In this document: in pieces, positions 8,180-17,500 of the stretch
Position numbering within the stretch: the stretch's first letter is position 1
How the letters are laid out: each line of letters starts with the position of its first letter
From: Luteolibacter sp. Y139
GTDB taxonomy: Bacteria; Verrucomicrobiota; Verrucomicrobiia; Verrucomicrobiales; Akkermansiaceae
Reading direction: 5' to 3'
NCBI RefSeq assembly: GCF_038066715.1
Contig: NZ_JBBUKT010000001.1
Span: 682,001 to 746,000 of the forward strand
Length of the DNA stretch: 64,000 nucleotides
Program-made: the position numbers and the translations under genes
The notes under the pieces: model-generated
Seen by the model: only the letters and a program-made list of their open reading frames with translations
Databases searched by the model: none
What the model was told of the DNA's origin: nothing

Positions 8180-9202
8180 TCAGGGAAGCGGAACTTCCGC
8201 GATCGTCTTCAGCACGCGGCTGGCGATCTGGTACGGGTCGCCCTGCGAGTTCGGACGGCGGTCTTCAAGGTAGCCCTTGTAGCCGGCGTTGATGAAGCTG
8301 TGCGGGACGCGCACGGAGGAACCGCGGTCAGCGATGCCATACGAGAACTTGTCGATCGACTGGGTCTCGTGAAGGCCGGTGAGGCGCAGGTGGTTGTCCG
8401 GGCCGTAGACGGCGATGTGCTCGTCGAGGTTCTTGGCGAAAGCAGCCATGAGGGCTTCGAAGTAGTCCTTGCCGCCGGTTTCACGCATGTACTTCGTGGA
8501 GAAGTTGCAGTGCATGCCGGAGCCGTTCCAGTCGAGGTCCTTGCCGAGCGGCTTGCAGTGGTAGTTCACGTCCACGCCGTAGCTTTCGCAGAGGCGGTTG
8601 AGGATGTAGCGGGCGACCCAGATCTGGTCGGCGCAGGTCTTCGAGCCCTTGCCGAAGATCTGGAATTCCCACTGGCCCTTCGCCACTTCGGCGTTGATGC
8701 CTTCGTGGTTGATGCCGGCTTCGAGACAGAGTTCGAGGTGCTCTTCGACGATCTGGCGGGCAACGTCACCGACATTGCTGTAACCGACGCCGCAGTAGTA
8801 AGGGCCCTGAGGACCAGGATAGCCGCCCTTCGGGAAACCGAGGGGTGCGCCGTCTTCCCAGAGGAAGTATTCCTGCTCGAAGCCGAACCAGGTGTCGGCG
8901 TCGTCGAGGATGGTGGCACGGTTGTTGGATGGGTGCGGGGTGGTGCCATCGGGCATCATGACTTCGCACATCACCAGCGCGCCGTTATTGCGGGAAGCGT
9001 CCGGAAACACCGCGACAGGCTTGAGCACGCAATCCGAGCTACGGCCTTCGGCCTGCTGGGTCGAGGAACCGTCGAAGCCCCAGAGAGGAAGCTGCTCGAG
9101 GGTCGGGAAGGCATCGAAGTCCTTCAGTTGAGTCTTGCTACGCAGGTTCGGGACGGGGGTGTAGCCGTCGAGCCAGATGTACTCCAATTTGAACTTGGGC
9201 AT
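8180..9202 (-). CDS. glnII: Glutamine synthetase, type II
   Basis: A 340-residue glutamine synthetase of the short, eukaryote-like type II, which makes glutamine from glutamate, ammonium and ATP in the cytoplasm. Visible family blocks include WGFDGSSTQQAEG, the metal-binding FGFEQEYFLW, NGSGMHCNFSTKYMR and the ATP/glutamate-binding block ADRGSSVRVP. The frame is open to 9418, but homology begins at the ATG at 9202 (MPKFKLEYIWLDG). This is a short form compared with type I (about 470 residues) and lacks the adenylylation loop, so regulation is probably transcriptional. It may assimilate ammonium made by the nitrite reductase encoded at 35 kb. Confidence 0.95.
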   Translation of the reverse strand: MPKFKLEYIWLDGYTPVPNLRSKTQLKDFDAFPTLEQLPLWGFDGSSTQQAEGRSSDCVLKPVAVFPDASRNNGALVMCEVMMPDGTTPHPSNNRATILDDADTWFGFEQEYFLWEDGAPLGFPKGGYPGPQGPYYCGVGYSNVGDVARQIVEEHLELCLEAGINHEGINAEVAKGQWEFQIFGKGSKTCADQIWVARYILNRLCESYGVDVNYHCKPLGKDLDWNGSGMHCNFSTKYMRETGGKDYFEALMAAFAKNLDEHIAVYGPDNHLRLTGLHETQSIDKFSYGIADRGSSVRVPHSFINAGYKGYLEDRRPNSQGDPYQIASRVLKTIAEVPLP

Positions 9203-9384
9203 CGTATTCTTAGGTTGTGGTTCGGATCGCGGGGATTCGTGCGGATGAAAAAAGGGGCGTGCAAGCCCCCAGTGCGTGCATGGCGCGCGCACCGCGCCAC
9301 AGAAAGCAGTCGGCAGGCCAACCGGCAAGCCCCGCGAAAATATTTCCTTTTGTCCGGCATGGACGCTCGCAAGGATCGCCCCGC

Positions 9385-10209
9385 GTGACGACACCCAGTC
9401 TCGAACCTGCCACTCCACCGCTGACGCTCAATTGGTCCGGCATGAGCCATGTCGGCCGCTTCCGGAAAAACAACGAGGACGCCTTTCTCGGCCTGACCTT
9501 CGACTCGAGGGAAATCCACTACCTCGGCAAGACCGGCACTGGCAATCTGGAGAACTCGGACTTCGTTTTCGCGGTCAGCGATGGCATGGGCGGCGCCAAG
9601 TCCGGCGAGTTCGCCAGCAAGATCGCGGTGGAAAAAATCACCCGCCTGCTCCCGCCGAGCTTCGGCATGGGTGCGCAACACTTGGAAGCCGGCTTCTCGG
9701 ACATCCTCCGCGAACTCTTCGAGCGGATCCACGGCGCGATCACCGACCTCGGCCGCTACTATCCGGAGTGCCACGGCATGGGCGCCACCCTCAGCCTGTG
9801 CTGGTTCATGCCGGGCTGGATGTGCTTCTCCCACATCGGGGACAGCCGGATTTACTACCTGCAAAAGGATGGCGAGATGACCCAGGTGACGCACGATCAC
9901 TCGCACGTCGGCTGGCTACGCCGGACGGGAAAGCTCAACGAACGCGAGGCGCGCAGCCACCCGGGGAAAAGCTCGCTCACGCAGGTTCTGGGCGGCGGGA
10001 ACCAGAAGGTCGACCCCCACATCGGCCGCGTCGCCTGCCAACCGGGCGACCGCTTCCTGATCTGCTCGGACGGCCTCGTGGACGGGCTCTGGGACAAGAG
10101 GATCAACGAGATGGCCCGCGGCGAACTCTGCGCCACCACCATGGTCAACCACGCAGTCAACGAATCCGGCCGCGACAACACCACCGCGCTGCTAATCGAG
10201 GTGACCTGA
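9385..10209 (+). CDS. PP2C-family protein serine/threonine phosphatase
   Basis: A 274-residue cytoplasmic PP2C (PPM) phosphatase. Metal-binding motifs are present in order: RKNNEDAF near residue 30, SDGMGG at 65-70, GDSRIYYL near 153, SDGLVDGLWD near 229 and GRDNTTALL near the end. The frame is open upstream to 9217, but the GTG at 9385 has AAGGAT about 9 bases upstream and fits the family start. It is divergent from glutamine synthetase across 182 bp and is followed 48 bp later by a phosphopantetheinyl transferase gene. The substrate is unknown. Confidence 0.9.
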   Translation: MTTPSLEPATPPLTLNWSGMSHVGRFRKNNEDAFLGLTFDSREIHYLGKTGTGNLENSDFVFAVSDGMGGAKSGEFASKIAVEKITRLLPPSFGMGAQHLEAGFSDILRELFERIHGAITDLGRYYPECHGMGATLSLCWFMPGWMCFSHIGDSRIYYLQKDGEMTQVTHDHSHVGWLRRTGKLNEREARSHPGKSSLTQVLGGGNQKVDPHIGRVACQPGDRFLICSDGLVDGLWDKRINEMARGELCATTMVNHAVNESGRDNTTALLIEVT

Positions 10210-10257
10210 GTTGATTTTGGCTTCGCCGATCCGCGGTCGGTTAGGCAATTTCACCTC

Positions 10258-10938
10258 GTGCCGATTTCCCTCCCCGCTCCCGGATCCGCGCTCGTCGTGA
10301 TCGTCGATCCGGCACAGGTCGGCACGGAAGTGACCGCCTGCCTGTCCGCGGAGGAACAGAAGCAGGCCGAGCGGTTTCGCTTCGAAAAGGACGCCGTCCA
10401 CTGGCGCGCCTGCCGGGCGGCCCTTCGCACGGTGTTGGGGAAGGCGCTGGAAATCCCTGCTGGACAGCTAGTTTTCGAATTCGGCGAGTTCGGAAAGCCG
10501 TCGCTGTCCGGCCACGACCTGCACTTCAATCTCTCCCACTGCCGCAATCTCGCGCTCATCGCCTTGTGCCGCGATGGCGCGGTCGGCGTCGATGTCGAGC
10601 CCGCGGACCGAATGAAAAGCCTGTTGGGTTGTGAGGACGCCTTCTGCCACCCTGAGGAGCTCGAAGGTTTGCCCAAATCCGACGGTATAAGGTCCATCCT
10701 GCTCATGCGCTACTGGACCGCCAAAGAGGCCCTGCTCAAGGCGCTGGGCACCGGAATGTCGCTTCCTCCCCAATCAGTCTCGATCGCAGGATTCATCAAA
10801 AGGGGCTTTTCCGATGATCCACGCTTCGCCGGGATCCTGGCCCACTGCTTGGATCACCGCGCCCTGGACGATCATGTCGCATGGCTCGCGGTCCCCGACA
10901 CGGTTCGCTGCTTGGAATTTCACGAGGGAATCGTCTAA
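10258..10938 (+). CDS. 4'-phosphopantetheinyl transferase superfamily protein
   Basis: A 226-residue Sfp/AcpT-like enzyme that moves the phosphopantetheine arm of coenzyme A onto a serine of a carrier protein. The Mg-binding motif GVDVEPADR and the second motif WTAKEALLKALG are both present, as is the LSHCRNLAL stretch. The start is GTG at 10258. It could activate the fatty-acid ACP or a secondary-metabolite carrier; no PKS or NRPS genes are in the window. Confidence 0.88.
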   Translation: MPISLPAPGSALVVIVDPAQVGTEVTACLSAEEQKQAERFRFEKDAVHWRACRAALRTVLGKALEIPAGQLVFEFGEFGKPSLSGHDLHFNLSHCRNLALIALCRDGAVGVDVEPADRMKSLLGCEDAFCHPEELEGLPKSDGIRSILLMRYWTAKEALLKALGTGMSLPPQSVSIAGFIKRGFSDDPRFAGILAHCLDHRALDDHVAWLAVPDTVRCLEFHEGIV

Positions 10939-10996
10939 GCGCCAGACATCGACAGCGCCTCCAGATCGTGGCAAATAAGCCACGTCGACATTCCCA

Positions 10997-12667
10997 ATGC
11001 CCGAAGCAATCCAGTTTCACTGTCCAGCCTGCGGGATCACCCTGCGGGTCCCGGTGGCCGCTTCGGGAACACAGGGCCCTTGTCCGCGCTGCCAGCAGGA
11101 GATCATCTGTCCTGACCTGAGCACCGGCATCGGCGCGTATCGCGTCGCCCCCATTCCTCAAGTCCTAGCCGCCGCGCCCGCCATCCCTGTCGCGCCCCCG
11201 CGGCCCTCCCGCGACTCCGACCCCTTCAATCCCTTCAGCAACCGGGCTCCCGAACTAACAGCCCCGCAACCGGAGCCCCAACCGGAGCCCCAACCGGAGC
11301 CCCAACCGGAGCCCCAACCGGAGCCCCAGCCGGAGCCCCAGCCGGAGCCCCAGCCGGAGCCTCAACCGGAGCCTCAACCGGAGCCTCAACCGGAGCCTCA
11401 ACCGGAGCCTCAACCGGAGCCTCAACCGGAGCCTCAACCGGAGCCTCAACCGGAACCCCAACCGGAGCCTCTGCCGGAGCCTCTGCCGGAGCCTCTGCCG
11501 GAGCCCGAGCCTCAACACGAGCCGCCGGCATTTACCGGCGTCGAACTCCGCCCTCCCCCGCTCTTCCTCGACCCCTCTCCAAAGTCCGAGCCCCGCGCTC
11601 TTCCGCCAAGAGAGTCCTCCGCTCCTTTTTCCGCTCCCCCGCTCAAGGAGCCAAAACCAGCTCTACCACCACGCGAGGTCGCCCCAGCCGCCAAAGCATT
11701 CTCATCAGGCATCGGCCCGGTATGGGTCATGGTCCTCCTGCTCTTCTTCTCCGTCCTCGCCGCCGCCGCCGGCTTCATCGCTGGCTACAGCCTCGCGTCA
11801 AAAGACGTCCCGCTCTTCTCCTCCTCGGTCCACCCGCCCACGGCTCCGGCTTCTCCGCTGCCTCCCTCACCCGCGAAGGCCGACCCAACCCCGGAACAAG
11901 AACCACCCGTCGTCTCGCAGCCTCCCCAGCAATCGCCCGCTACGCCTCCCGCTCCAGCCGAACCGCTACCCCAGGTTCCGCCTCAACCCGCGGAGCCAGA
12001 TCCGGCCGAACCCGAGCCGCCTCCGCTCAAGGTCATCGCCGCCCCGGAAGCCGCCCTCAAGGCCTTCCTCTCCGCGCCCGACTGGCCATCGCGCGCCAAG
12101 CACGTCCTTCACCCCGAGCGCGTCACGAAAAAGATGGAGGCCTACTACGCCGCCATGCCGGACGGCCCCACCAACCCCCTCTCGCTCGTCGTCGATGCCT
12201 CGCACGATGACCCCGAAAAGGGCGCCGACCTCTTCACCTACCTCATCGGCACCGAGACCTTCCCGAAGGGCTTCCCCGTCGCCATCGCGAAAACCCCCGA
12301 AGGCTGGAGGGTCGACTGGGAAACCTTCGTCGAGTTCCGCGACGACCACTTCCGCCGCTTCGCCACTGGCGAGGGCAGCGACGCCGGATCCTTTCACCTG
12401 CTGGTCAGGAATACCCACTACTTCGACCCACCGTTTCCCGGTAGCACCAAGCTCACCGCCTTCCGGGTCGATCCACCGTTGCCCGAGCGCGATCAATACG
12501 CCTTCGTCCCCACCGGCTCGGACCTTCACAAGACCCTCGCCGCCGCCACCGAATGGGGCCGGCCCTGCGCACCCGTGCTGCAACTCGCCCGCAAGAAGCA
12601 CCCTGACGGAAAGACGCACCTGGAAATCACCGCGATTCTTGCCCCGAACTGGCGGCCACAAGAGTAA
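10997..12667 (+). CDS. Zinc-ribbon membrane protein with PEPQ tandem repeats
   Basis: A 556-residue protein in four parts. An N-terminal zinc ribbon has Cys pairs at FHCPACG and GPCPRCQ (about residues 9-35). About 20 tandem four-residue repeats (mostly PEPQ, last ones PEPL) form a stiff linker at about 90-170. One membrane helix lies near 240-265 ([19 protein letters not shown]). After a second proline-rich linker comes a C-terminal domain from about 350, with [14 protein letters not shown]. The C-terminal domain recurs in Verrucomicrobia without a known function (recalled, not checked). The proline-rich linker probably spans the periplasm or cell wall. Length may vary between strains because of the DNA repeat. 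Confidence 0.8.
   Translation: MPEAIQFHCPACGITLRVPVAASGTQGPCPRCQQEIICPDLSTGIGAYRVAPIPQVLAAAPAIPVAPPRPSRDSDPFNPFSNRAPELTAPQPEPQPEPQPEPQPEPQPEPQPEPQPEPQPEPQPEPQPEPQPEPQPEPQPEPQPEPQPEPQPEPQPEPLPEPLPEPLPEPEPQHEPPAFTGVELRPPPLFLDPSPKSEPRALPPRESSAPFSAPPLKEPKPALPPREVAPAAKAFSSGIGPVWVMVLLLFFSVLAAAAGFIAGYSLASKDVPLFSSSVHPPTAPASPLPPSPAKADPTPEQEPPVVSQPPQQSPATPPAPAEPLPQVPPQPAEPDPAEPEPPPLKVIAAPEAALKAFLSAPDWPSRAKHVLHPERVTKKMEAYYAAMPDGPTNPLSLVVDASHDDPEKGADLFTYLIGTETFPKGFPVAIAKTPEGWRVDWETFVEFRDDHFRRFATGEGSDAGSFHLLVRNTHYFDPPFPGSTKLTAFRVDPPLPERDQYAFVPTGSDLHKTLAAATEWGRPCAPVLQLARKKHPDGKTHLEITAILAPNWRPQE
11268..11507 (+). repeat. 12-bp in-frame tandem repeat, about 20 units
   Basis: The unit CAACCGGAGCCC, with variants CAGCCGGAGCCC, CAACCGGAGCCT and CTGCCGGAGCCT, repeats about 20 times without frame loss and encodes PEPQ or PEPL. 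Identical variants are clustered (first CCC-ending, then CCT-ending, then CTG-starting units). This is the pattern left by local duplication through slippage or unequal recombination. Confidence 0.95.
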
Positions 12668-12727
12668 TTCCCGGGTCTAACAGACAACCGCGGCGCAGCC
12701 GTCTTTGGTCTCTAGGGCTTCCAGTTG

Positions 12728-13312
12728 TCAGCCCCTCGACCGCCTCAAGAACCGCTCCCACGCCTCCGGAGAATCGATATCCCATGCGGCATCAGTAAAT
12801 GGCACCGTCACCGTCCGGTGATTCACCGCCACCGCCTTCGCCCCCCGATCCCCGCGCAAGGCCATCAGTTCGGCAAAGTGCTGTGCCCCGAACAAAGCCG
12901 GCGGCCCGGTAGCTTCACCATGGTCGCACAAGACAATGCTCGCCTCGCAAAGCCGGCCTCTCATTTCCTCTAACAACCGCACCGTCACCATCGGCTGGTC
13001 CGCCAGCATCACCACCACCACCTCCAGCTCCGGCGCTCGCTCTAACAAATCACTCACCCCCGCCGCCAGCGAGCTGCCCATGCCCTCTTCCCATCCCGCA
13101 TGCACCAGCGTTTCCACGCCCTCCGGACACGGCCTCTCCAAAATCGACTCCGCATGCGCCCCCAGCACCCTTAATACCGGCCCACAACCCGCCTCCAACG
13201 CCGTCCGGCACGAGCGATCGATCAAGCTGACACCATCGATCTCCAGCAACTGCTTCGGCGCACCGAACCGGCTTGCCTTCCCCGCCGCCAACACTACCGC
13301 GCCGATCTTCAT
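12728..13312 (-). CDS. Molybdopterin cytidylyltransferase-like nucleotidyltransferase (MocA/MobA type)
   Basis: A 194-residue nucleotidyltransferase with the signature VVLAAGKASRFGAPKQLL at residues 6-23 and a metal-binding LADQPMV near 103. MocA attaches CMP to the molybdenum cofactor used by xanthine-dehydrogenase-type enzymes. It overlaps the xdhC-like gene by 4 bp (ATGA) and is last in the molybdenum hydroxylase operon, which supports the MocA role over a MobA or sugar-nucleotide role. Confidence 0.85.
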   Translation of the reverse strand: MKIGAVVLAAGKASRFGAPKQLLEIDGVSLIDRSCRTALEAGCGPVLRVLGAHAESILERPCPEGVETLVHAGWEEGMGSSLAAGVSDLLERAPELEVVVVMLADQPMVTVRLLEEMRGRLCEASIVLCDHGEATGPPALFGAQHFAELMALRGDRGAKAVAVNHRTVTVPFTDAAWDIDSPEAWERFLRRSRG

Positions 13313-14256
13313 CCCAGCGACATGGCCTGCGGATGAATCGTCCCCGTCTTGTCCCGCAGGAATCCCGCGCTCGCTCCCGCCAGCACCGCCTGGATCTCCG
13401 CCACGATCGCCAGCGCAATCGTCGCCGGATGATGTCCTCCCAGATCCAAGCCCACCGGCGCATGCAGCCTCTCGGTAACCACCGGATCTTCTAACAAGCC
13501 AAGCTCACCCAGCTCCGCCAACAAGGTCTCACGCCTGCGTTTCGACCCTAACAAGCCGATGTACCCATAGCCCTCGGGCAAGATCTCGCGCAGGAACGCA
13601 AGGTCGGTCGCCAGATGATGCGTCATCACCAGCACCGCCGTCGCAGCGTCAGGCCGGAAGCTTCGGATCATCTCTTCCGCCGCCAGCACATGGATGCTTT
13701 CTCCTGCCACCGCGGGCGTGTCGCCGGTCATCCGATGATCGCGCAGCACCCGGTGCAGTTCCCATCCCAGCGTCGCCGCAAATCCCAGCACCGGCTCCAT
13801 GTCCGGCGTCCAGCCCACCGCAATCAGCCGCGGCGGCGGCACCACCTTTTCTAACAAATCTCCCGTCTCTCCCGCAGCCATCCGCGTCCCCTCTGGATCG
13901 GTCACCAGCAGCAAGCTCCGCCGCTGCCTCAATTCCGATTCGATCCGCTCGATCAGCTCCGTCGCGATCTCTTCCACCTGCACATGCAGCTTCCCCGGAC
14001 ACCCGAAGTGCGGACGAGTATCGATCACCATCCGCTGCGCCTTCCCATCGGCAAAAACCTTCCGCGCCGTATTCGCGATCCCTTCCTCCAAGCACCCGCC
14101 ACTCAGCGATCCACAGAACGAAAGGTCCTCCGCGATCAACATCCGGGCTCCCGGCTGCCGGTAGCTCGATCCCTCCCGCGCCACCAGCGTGGCCAGCGCC
14201 AACCGCCCACCCCGCTGCCGCCGGGCGAAGTCAACGAGGAATGGCCAGTCGTTCAT
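13309..14256 (-). CDS. XdhC/CoxI family molybdenum hydroxylase maturation protein
   Basis: A 315-residue XdhC-family protein, which binds sulfurated molybdenum cofactor and inserts it into xanthine-dehydrogenase-type enzymes. Family blocks seen are REGSSYRQPGARMLI, SGGCLEEGI and the C-terminal Rossmann half ending GYIGLLGSKRRRE and HAPVGLDLGGHHP. It sits between the large hydroxylase subunit gene (62-bp gap) and the MocA-like gene (4-bp overlap). It contains three YTG-TTA-G leucine pairs, an unusual codon context discussed in the findings. Confidence 0.9.
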   Translation of the reverse strand: MNDWPFLVDFARRQRGGRLALATLVAREGSSYRQPGARMLIAEDLSFCGSLSGGCLEEGIANTARKVFADGKAQRMVIDTRPHFGCPGKLHVQVEEIATELIERIESELRQRRSLLLVTDPEGTRMAAGETGDLLEKVVPPPRLIAVGWTPDMEPVLGFAATLGWELHRVLRDHRMTGDTPAVAGESIHVLAAEEMIRSFRPDAATAVLVMTHHLATDLAFLREILPEGYGYIGLLGSKRRRETLLAELGELGLLEDPVVTERLHAPVGLDLGGHHPATIALAIVAEIQAVLAGASAGFLRDKTGTIHPQAMSLG

Positions 14257-14318
14257 GGATGAGGAGGGGACACTCCTGTCCCCCCGGTTTCAGATTCACA
14301 AATTCGCCGCTTCTCCGC

Positions 14319-16499
14319 TCAAGTCCAACTCAGATCCTGCTTCGCCAGCGGCAACGCCCGCACCCGCTTGCCCGTCGCCGCAAAGATCGCATTCGTAATC
14401 GCCGGCGCGGTCGGCGGCAACGCCGGCTCGCCCAAGCCCGTCGGCGGGAAGTCCGACTTGGCAAAGTGGACCTCCACCTGCGGCGCATCCTTCATCGTCA
14501 GCAGCCGGTATTCGTGGAAATTCTTCTGCTGCACCGCCCCCTCCTCCACCGTGATCTCCTGGAACCACGCCGCGCTCAGGCCATCGATCATCGAGCCTTC
14601 CACCTGATTCTCCGCACCGCTCAGGTTCATGATCGGCCCGACATCCACGCCCGCGCTGAGCTTGTTGACCTTGAGCTTGCCGTCCTTGCTCACGGTCACA
14701 TCCGCCACCACCGCGACATAGCCTAGGTGACTGAAATGGAAGGCGATCCCACGGCCGCGCCCCTTCTCAAGCTTCTCGCCCCAGCCGGATTTCTCAGCCA
14801 CCAGCTTCAGCACGCCCTTCATGCGGGTCGCATTGTAGGGAGTGCCACGGCCCCCGCTCGGCGGCACTTCGCGATCCTCCCCTAACAGCTCCAGGCGGAA
14901 CTCCAGCGGATCCTTCTTCGCCGCATGCGCCATCTCATCGACGAAACTCTGGATCGCCCACGCCAAGGCATTCGATCCCGGCGCCCGCCACCAACCCAGC
15001 GGGGTGTTGCTCGGGAAAATCGTCCGCTCCAGCAGTAGGTTTGGCACGAAGCGGCTCGGAAACTCATCGCCACCCAGATCCGCGCCATTGCCCGGACGAT
15101 CATCACTGTTAAGGCCGAAGGTCACGAAGTGATCCGCCCACGCCACCAGCTTGCCCGCCTCATCAACGCGCCCGCGGAAACGATGCCAGCCGCCGGCCCG
15201 ATAGTAATCGTGGCCGAGATCTTGGTCGCGCGTCCACGTCAGCTTCACCGGCGTGCCATTCAGCTTCTGCGCGATCGCCGCGCACTCCACCATGAAGTCC
15301 CCCATCAAGCGCCGTCCGAAGCCACCGCCGATCCGCGTCATGTGCACCGTGATCTTTTCCTTGGGAATCTTCAGCGCACGAGAAATCCCATCGATGCCCG
15401 ATCCCGGATTCTGCGTTGGCGCCCACATCTCCAGCGCGCCATCCTTGAAGACCGCCGTGCAATTCTGCGGCTCCAGGTTCGCGTGCGCCAGATGCGGATA
15501 GTGATACTCCGCGCTGACCGTCTTTCCATCGTCGGGAAAATCCGGCGCACCGGTCTTGCGGATCTCCTTGCCTTCACCCGGCATCGCCTCCGCTGCCTTC
15601 TTGGCATGCTCCACGAAGCTCTCCTTCGCATCGGACTCCCACGAAACCTTCAGCGCATCCTTCGCCTTGAAAGCACTCCACGTGTCGATCGCAATGATCG
15701 CGACACCCGCCATAAGGCCATAATGATCGCCCGCGCCCTCGATCACGAAGGCATCCGTCACGCCCGGCAGTTTCTTCACTGCATCCAGATCCGCCTCCTT
15801 CACCTTCCCGGTGAATACCGGACAGCGCACATACGCCGCGTATTTCAGTCCCGGTGGCTTCTGGTCGATCCCGAACAGCGGCTGGCCCGTGACAATCTTC
15901 GGATTGTCCACCCCGGTGACGCGCTTTCCTAACAGCTTGAACTCTTCGACCTTCTTCAGCTTCACCGAGCGCTCATCTGGCACCGGCAGCTTCGATGCCG
16001 CCGCAGCGAGAGCCCCATAGGCCAGCTTCTTGCCGCTCGCCTTGTGGATCACCTCGCCAGCCACCGCCTCACATTCTTCCGAAGGCACACCCCACTCTTT
16101 CGCCGCCGCTTCCACCAGCATCGTGCGGGCGATCGCTCCCATCCTGCGAAGCCTGTCGTAGTTCGACGGCGTGGACATGCTTCCGCCCGCCATCTGCTGA
16201 CCGAAGGCTGCCTGATTCACCGGCGCTTGCTCCACGGTCACCTTTTCCCATGGCACCTCCAGCTCCTCGGCGATGATCATCGGCAGCGAGGTCTTGATCC
16301 CCTGTCCCACTTCCGGATTCTTGGAGAAAATCGTCACCAGCCCCTCCGGCGTGATGCGGATGAAGGCGTTCGGCGAAAACGTAGCCGCGGCAGCAGCCGC
16401 TTCCTCCGCAGCCTCTGCATTCCAGCCGAGCAGGAACCCGCCACTGGCGAGCGCGGTCACGCGGAAAAACCCGCGGCGATCAAGGGTGGGCGTGTTCAT
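14319..16499 (-). CDS. Molybdopterin-binding large subunit of an IorB-type aldehyde/isoquinoline oxidoreductase
   Basis: A 726-residue molybdenum hydroxylase subunit of the single-chain IorB type. The N-terminus ([16 protein letters not shown]) is a twin-arginine signal, so the complex is probably exported folded. Family segments include [29 protein letters not shown], the substrate-channel block [11 protein letters not shown] and the final [17 protein letters not shown], with the catalytic Glu. It overlaps the 2Fe-2S subunit gene by 4 bp (ATGA). The substrate cannot be read from sequence; aldehydes or N-heterocycles are typical. Confidence 0.9.
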   Translation of the reverse strand: MNTPTLDRRGFFRVTALASGGFLLGWNAEAAEEAAAAAATFSPNAFIRITPEGLVTIFSKNPEVGQGIKTSLPMIIAEELEVPWEKVTVEQAPVNQAAFGQQMAGGSMSTPSNYDRLRRMGAIARTMLVEAAAKEWGVPSEECEAVAGEVIHKASGKKLAYGALAAAASKLPVPDERSVKLKKVEEFKLLGKRVTGVDNPKIVTGQPLFGIDQKPPGLKYAAYVRCPVFTGKVKEADLDAVKKLPGVTDAFVIEGAGDHYGLMAGVAIIAIDTWSAFKAKDALKVSWESDAKESFVEHAKKAAEAMPGEGKEIRKTGAPDFPDDGKTVSAEYHYPHLAHANLEPQNCTAVFKDGALEMWAPTQNPGSGIDGISRALKIPKEKITVHMTRIGGGFGRRLMGDFMVECAAIAQKLNGTPVKLTWTRDQDLGHDYYRAGGWHRFRGRVDEAGKLVAWADHFVTFGLNSDDRPGNGADLGGDEFPSRFVPNLLLERTIFPSNTPLGWWRAPGSNALAWAIQSFVDEMAHAAKKDPLEFRLELLGEDREVPPSGGRGTPYNATRMKGVLKLVAEKSGWGEKLEKGRGRGIAFHFSHLGYVAVVADVTVSKDGKLKVNKLSAGVDVGPIMNLSGAENQVEGSMIDGLSAAWFQEITVEEGAVQQKNFHEYRLLTMKDAPQVEVHFAKSDFPPTGLGEPALPPTAPAITNAIFAATGKRVRALPLAKQDLSWT

Positions 16500-16954
16500 T
16501 TCGTGGCAGCGGTATGGATGGCTTGGCGGATGCGCTTGTAGGTGGCGCAGCGGCAGAGATTCCCCGACATCGCAAGATCGATATCCTCGTCGGTCGGGCT
16601 CGCCTTCTCATTCAGCAAGGCGGTGGCACACATGATCTGCCCGGCTTGGCAGTAGCCGCATTGCGCGACATCCAGATCGCACCATGCCTGCTGGAGCGCG
16701 GTGAATTTCCCATTCGCGGCAAGTCCCTCGATCGTCGTCACCTTGCGCTCACCCACCGCCGATACCGGAGTTACGCAGGCGCGCACTGCCTGCCCGTCGA
16801 GATGCACTGTGCACGCGCCGCACAGGCTCATGCCACAGCCGAATTTCGTACCGACGAGATCGAGGTGATCGCGCAGCACCCACAGAAGGGGCGTATCCTC
16901 GGCCACCTCCACCGTGCGGGGCTGGCCGTTGACCTGAAGCGAGAAGGTTTTCAT
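16496..16954 (-). CDS. 2Fe-2S subunit of the molybdenum hydroxylase (IorA type)
   Basis: A 152-residue electron-transfer subunit with two 2Fe-2S clusters. The plant-ferredoxin-type cysteines are in [13 protein letters not shown] (about 39-51), with a further Cys at RACVTP. The second cluster motif is [10 protein letters not shown] and [10 protein letters not shown] near residues 97-135. It carries no signal peptide and would be exported together with the Tat-signalled large subunit. It is the first hydroxylase gene, 80 bp downstream of the ArsR-type regulator on the same strand, so all five genes may form one operon. Confidence 0.93.
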   Translation of the reverse strand: MKTFSLQVNGQPRTVEVAEDTPLLWVLRDHLDLVGTKFGCGMSLCGACTVHLDGQAVRACVTPVSAVGERKVTTIEGLAANGKFTALQQAWCDLDVAQCGYCQAGQIMCATALLNEKASPTDEDIDLAMSGNLCRCATYKRIRQAIHTAATK

Positions 16955-17034
16955 GGAGCGTCTGCCAAGCTAGCGGGCTCCCCGCACGACGCACCAAAAA
17001 AGCGCCTGCCGGGAACACCGGAAACTGGGAGCAC

Positions 17035-17364
17035 TCAGACCTTCGCCTTCTTCCCGGATTTCTTCGCCTTTTCCGAAATCACCAAGTCAATCAGCCCCGG
17101 AAACCGCTCCTCCAATTCCTCCTGCCGCACGGAATTCAAACAGCGCGTGCCTTCCGTGCGTGTCACGATCAGCCCCGCCTCCCGCAGCACCGCGAAGTGG
17201 TGCGAAACCGTCGCCTTGGAAATCGTCAGCGGGATGTCACCGCAGGCCAATTCCCCCGCATCCATCAGAGACCGCAGGATTTCGATCCGAATCGGATCCG
17301 ACAGCGCCTGCATCACCATCGGGAGGGTGACTTCGCGCAGTTGCGGATGGCTGTAGGGTTTCAT
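17035..17364 (-). CDS. ArsR-family winged-helix transcriptional regulator
   Basis: A 109-residue regulator with a winged helix-turn-helix. ALSDPIRIEILRSL is the ArsR-family first helix and ISKATVSHHFAVLREAGLI is the recognition region (about residues 50-70). No metal-binding Cys pair (ELCVCD-like) is present; the matching segment reads ELACGD with a single Cys, so the signal is probably not arsenic. The frame extends to a TTG at 17400, but the ATG at 17364 fits the family. It is divergent from the aldo/keto reductase operon across 136 bp holding two copies of a palindrome. Confidence 0.88.
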   Translation of the reverse strand: MKPYSHPQLREVTLPMVMQALSDPIRIEILRSLMDAGELACGDIPLTISKATVSHHFAVLREAGLIVTRTEGTRCLNSVRQEELEERFPGLIDLVISEKAKKSGKKAKV

Positions 17365-17389
17365 CGCGCCACAACCTAGCACCGCTTCA

Positions 17390-17411
17390 TTGTTCGACAA
17401 TGATCGAAATT
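17390..17411. promoter_or_regulatory. Putative ArsR-type operator, copy 1
   Basis: TTGTTCGA (17390-17397), six bases, then TCGAAATT (17404-17411). The left arm is identical to that of copy 2, the 6-base spacer is the same length, and the right arm matches the first five bases. It lies just upstream of the regulator's ATG, fitting autoregulation. Confidence 0.65.
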
Positions 17412-17441
17412 AAAATTTGACGCCGGGGAAAGCCGCGCTAG

Positions 17442-17463
17442 TTGTTCGACGAAGTTCGAACAA
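17442..17463. promoter_or_regulatory. Putative ArsR-type operator, copy 2 (perfect dyad)
   Basis: TTGTTCGA (17442-17449), six bases, then TCGAACAA (17456-17463) form a perfect 8-6-8 inverted repeat 37 bp upstream of the aldo/keto reductase start. Its size and position fit a dimeric winged-helix repressor overlapping the promoter. The centre-to-centre distance to copy 1 is 52 bp, about five helical turns. Confidence 0.75.
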
Positions 17464-17500
17464 TACCGAACGACCAATCCCACCCCAGCTCACCTCAACC

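Noticed and set aside
11235..11531. Antisense open frames over the 12-bp repeats and repeat regularity resembling a CRISPR or satellite
   Set aside because: The repeat has no spacers and encodes an in-frame PEPQ linker; the antisense frames are open only because the repeat length is a multiple of three.
14296..14568. Minus-strand ORF overlapping the end of the molybdenum hydroxylase large subunit gene in another frame
   Set aside because: It is a shadow frame, Gly/Ala-rich, with no independent start signal or domain.
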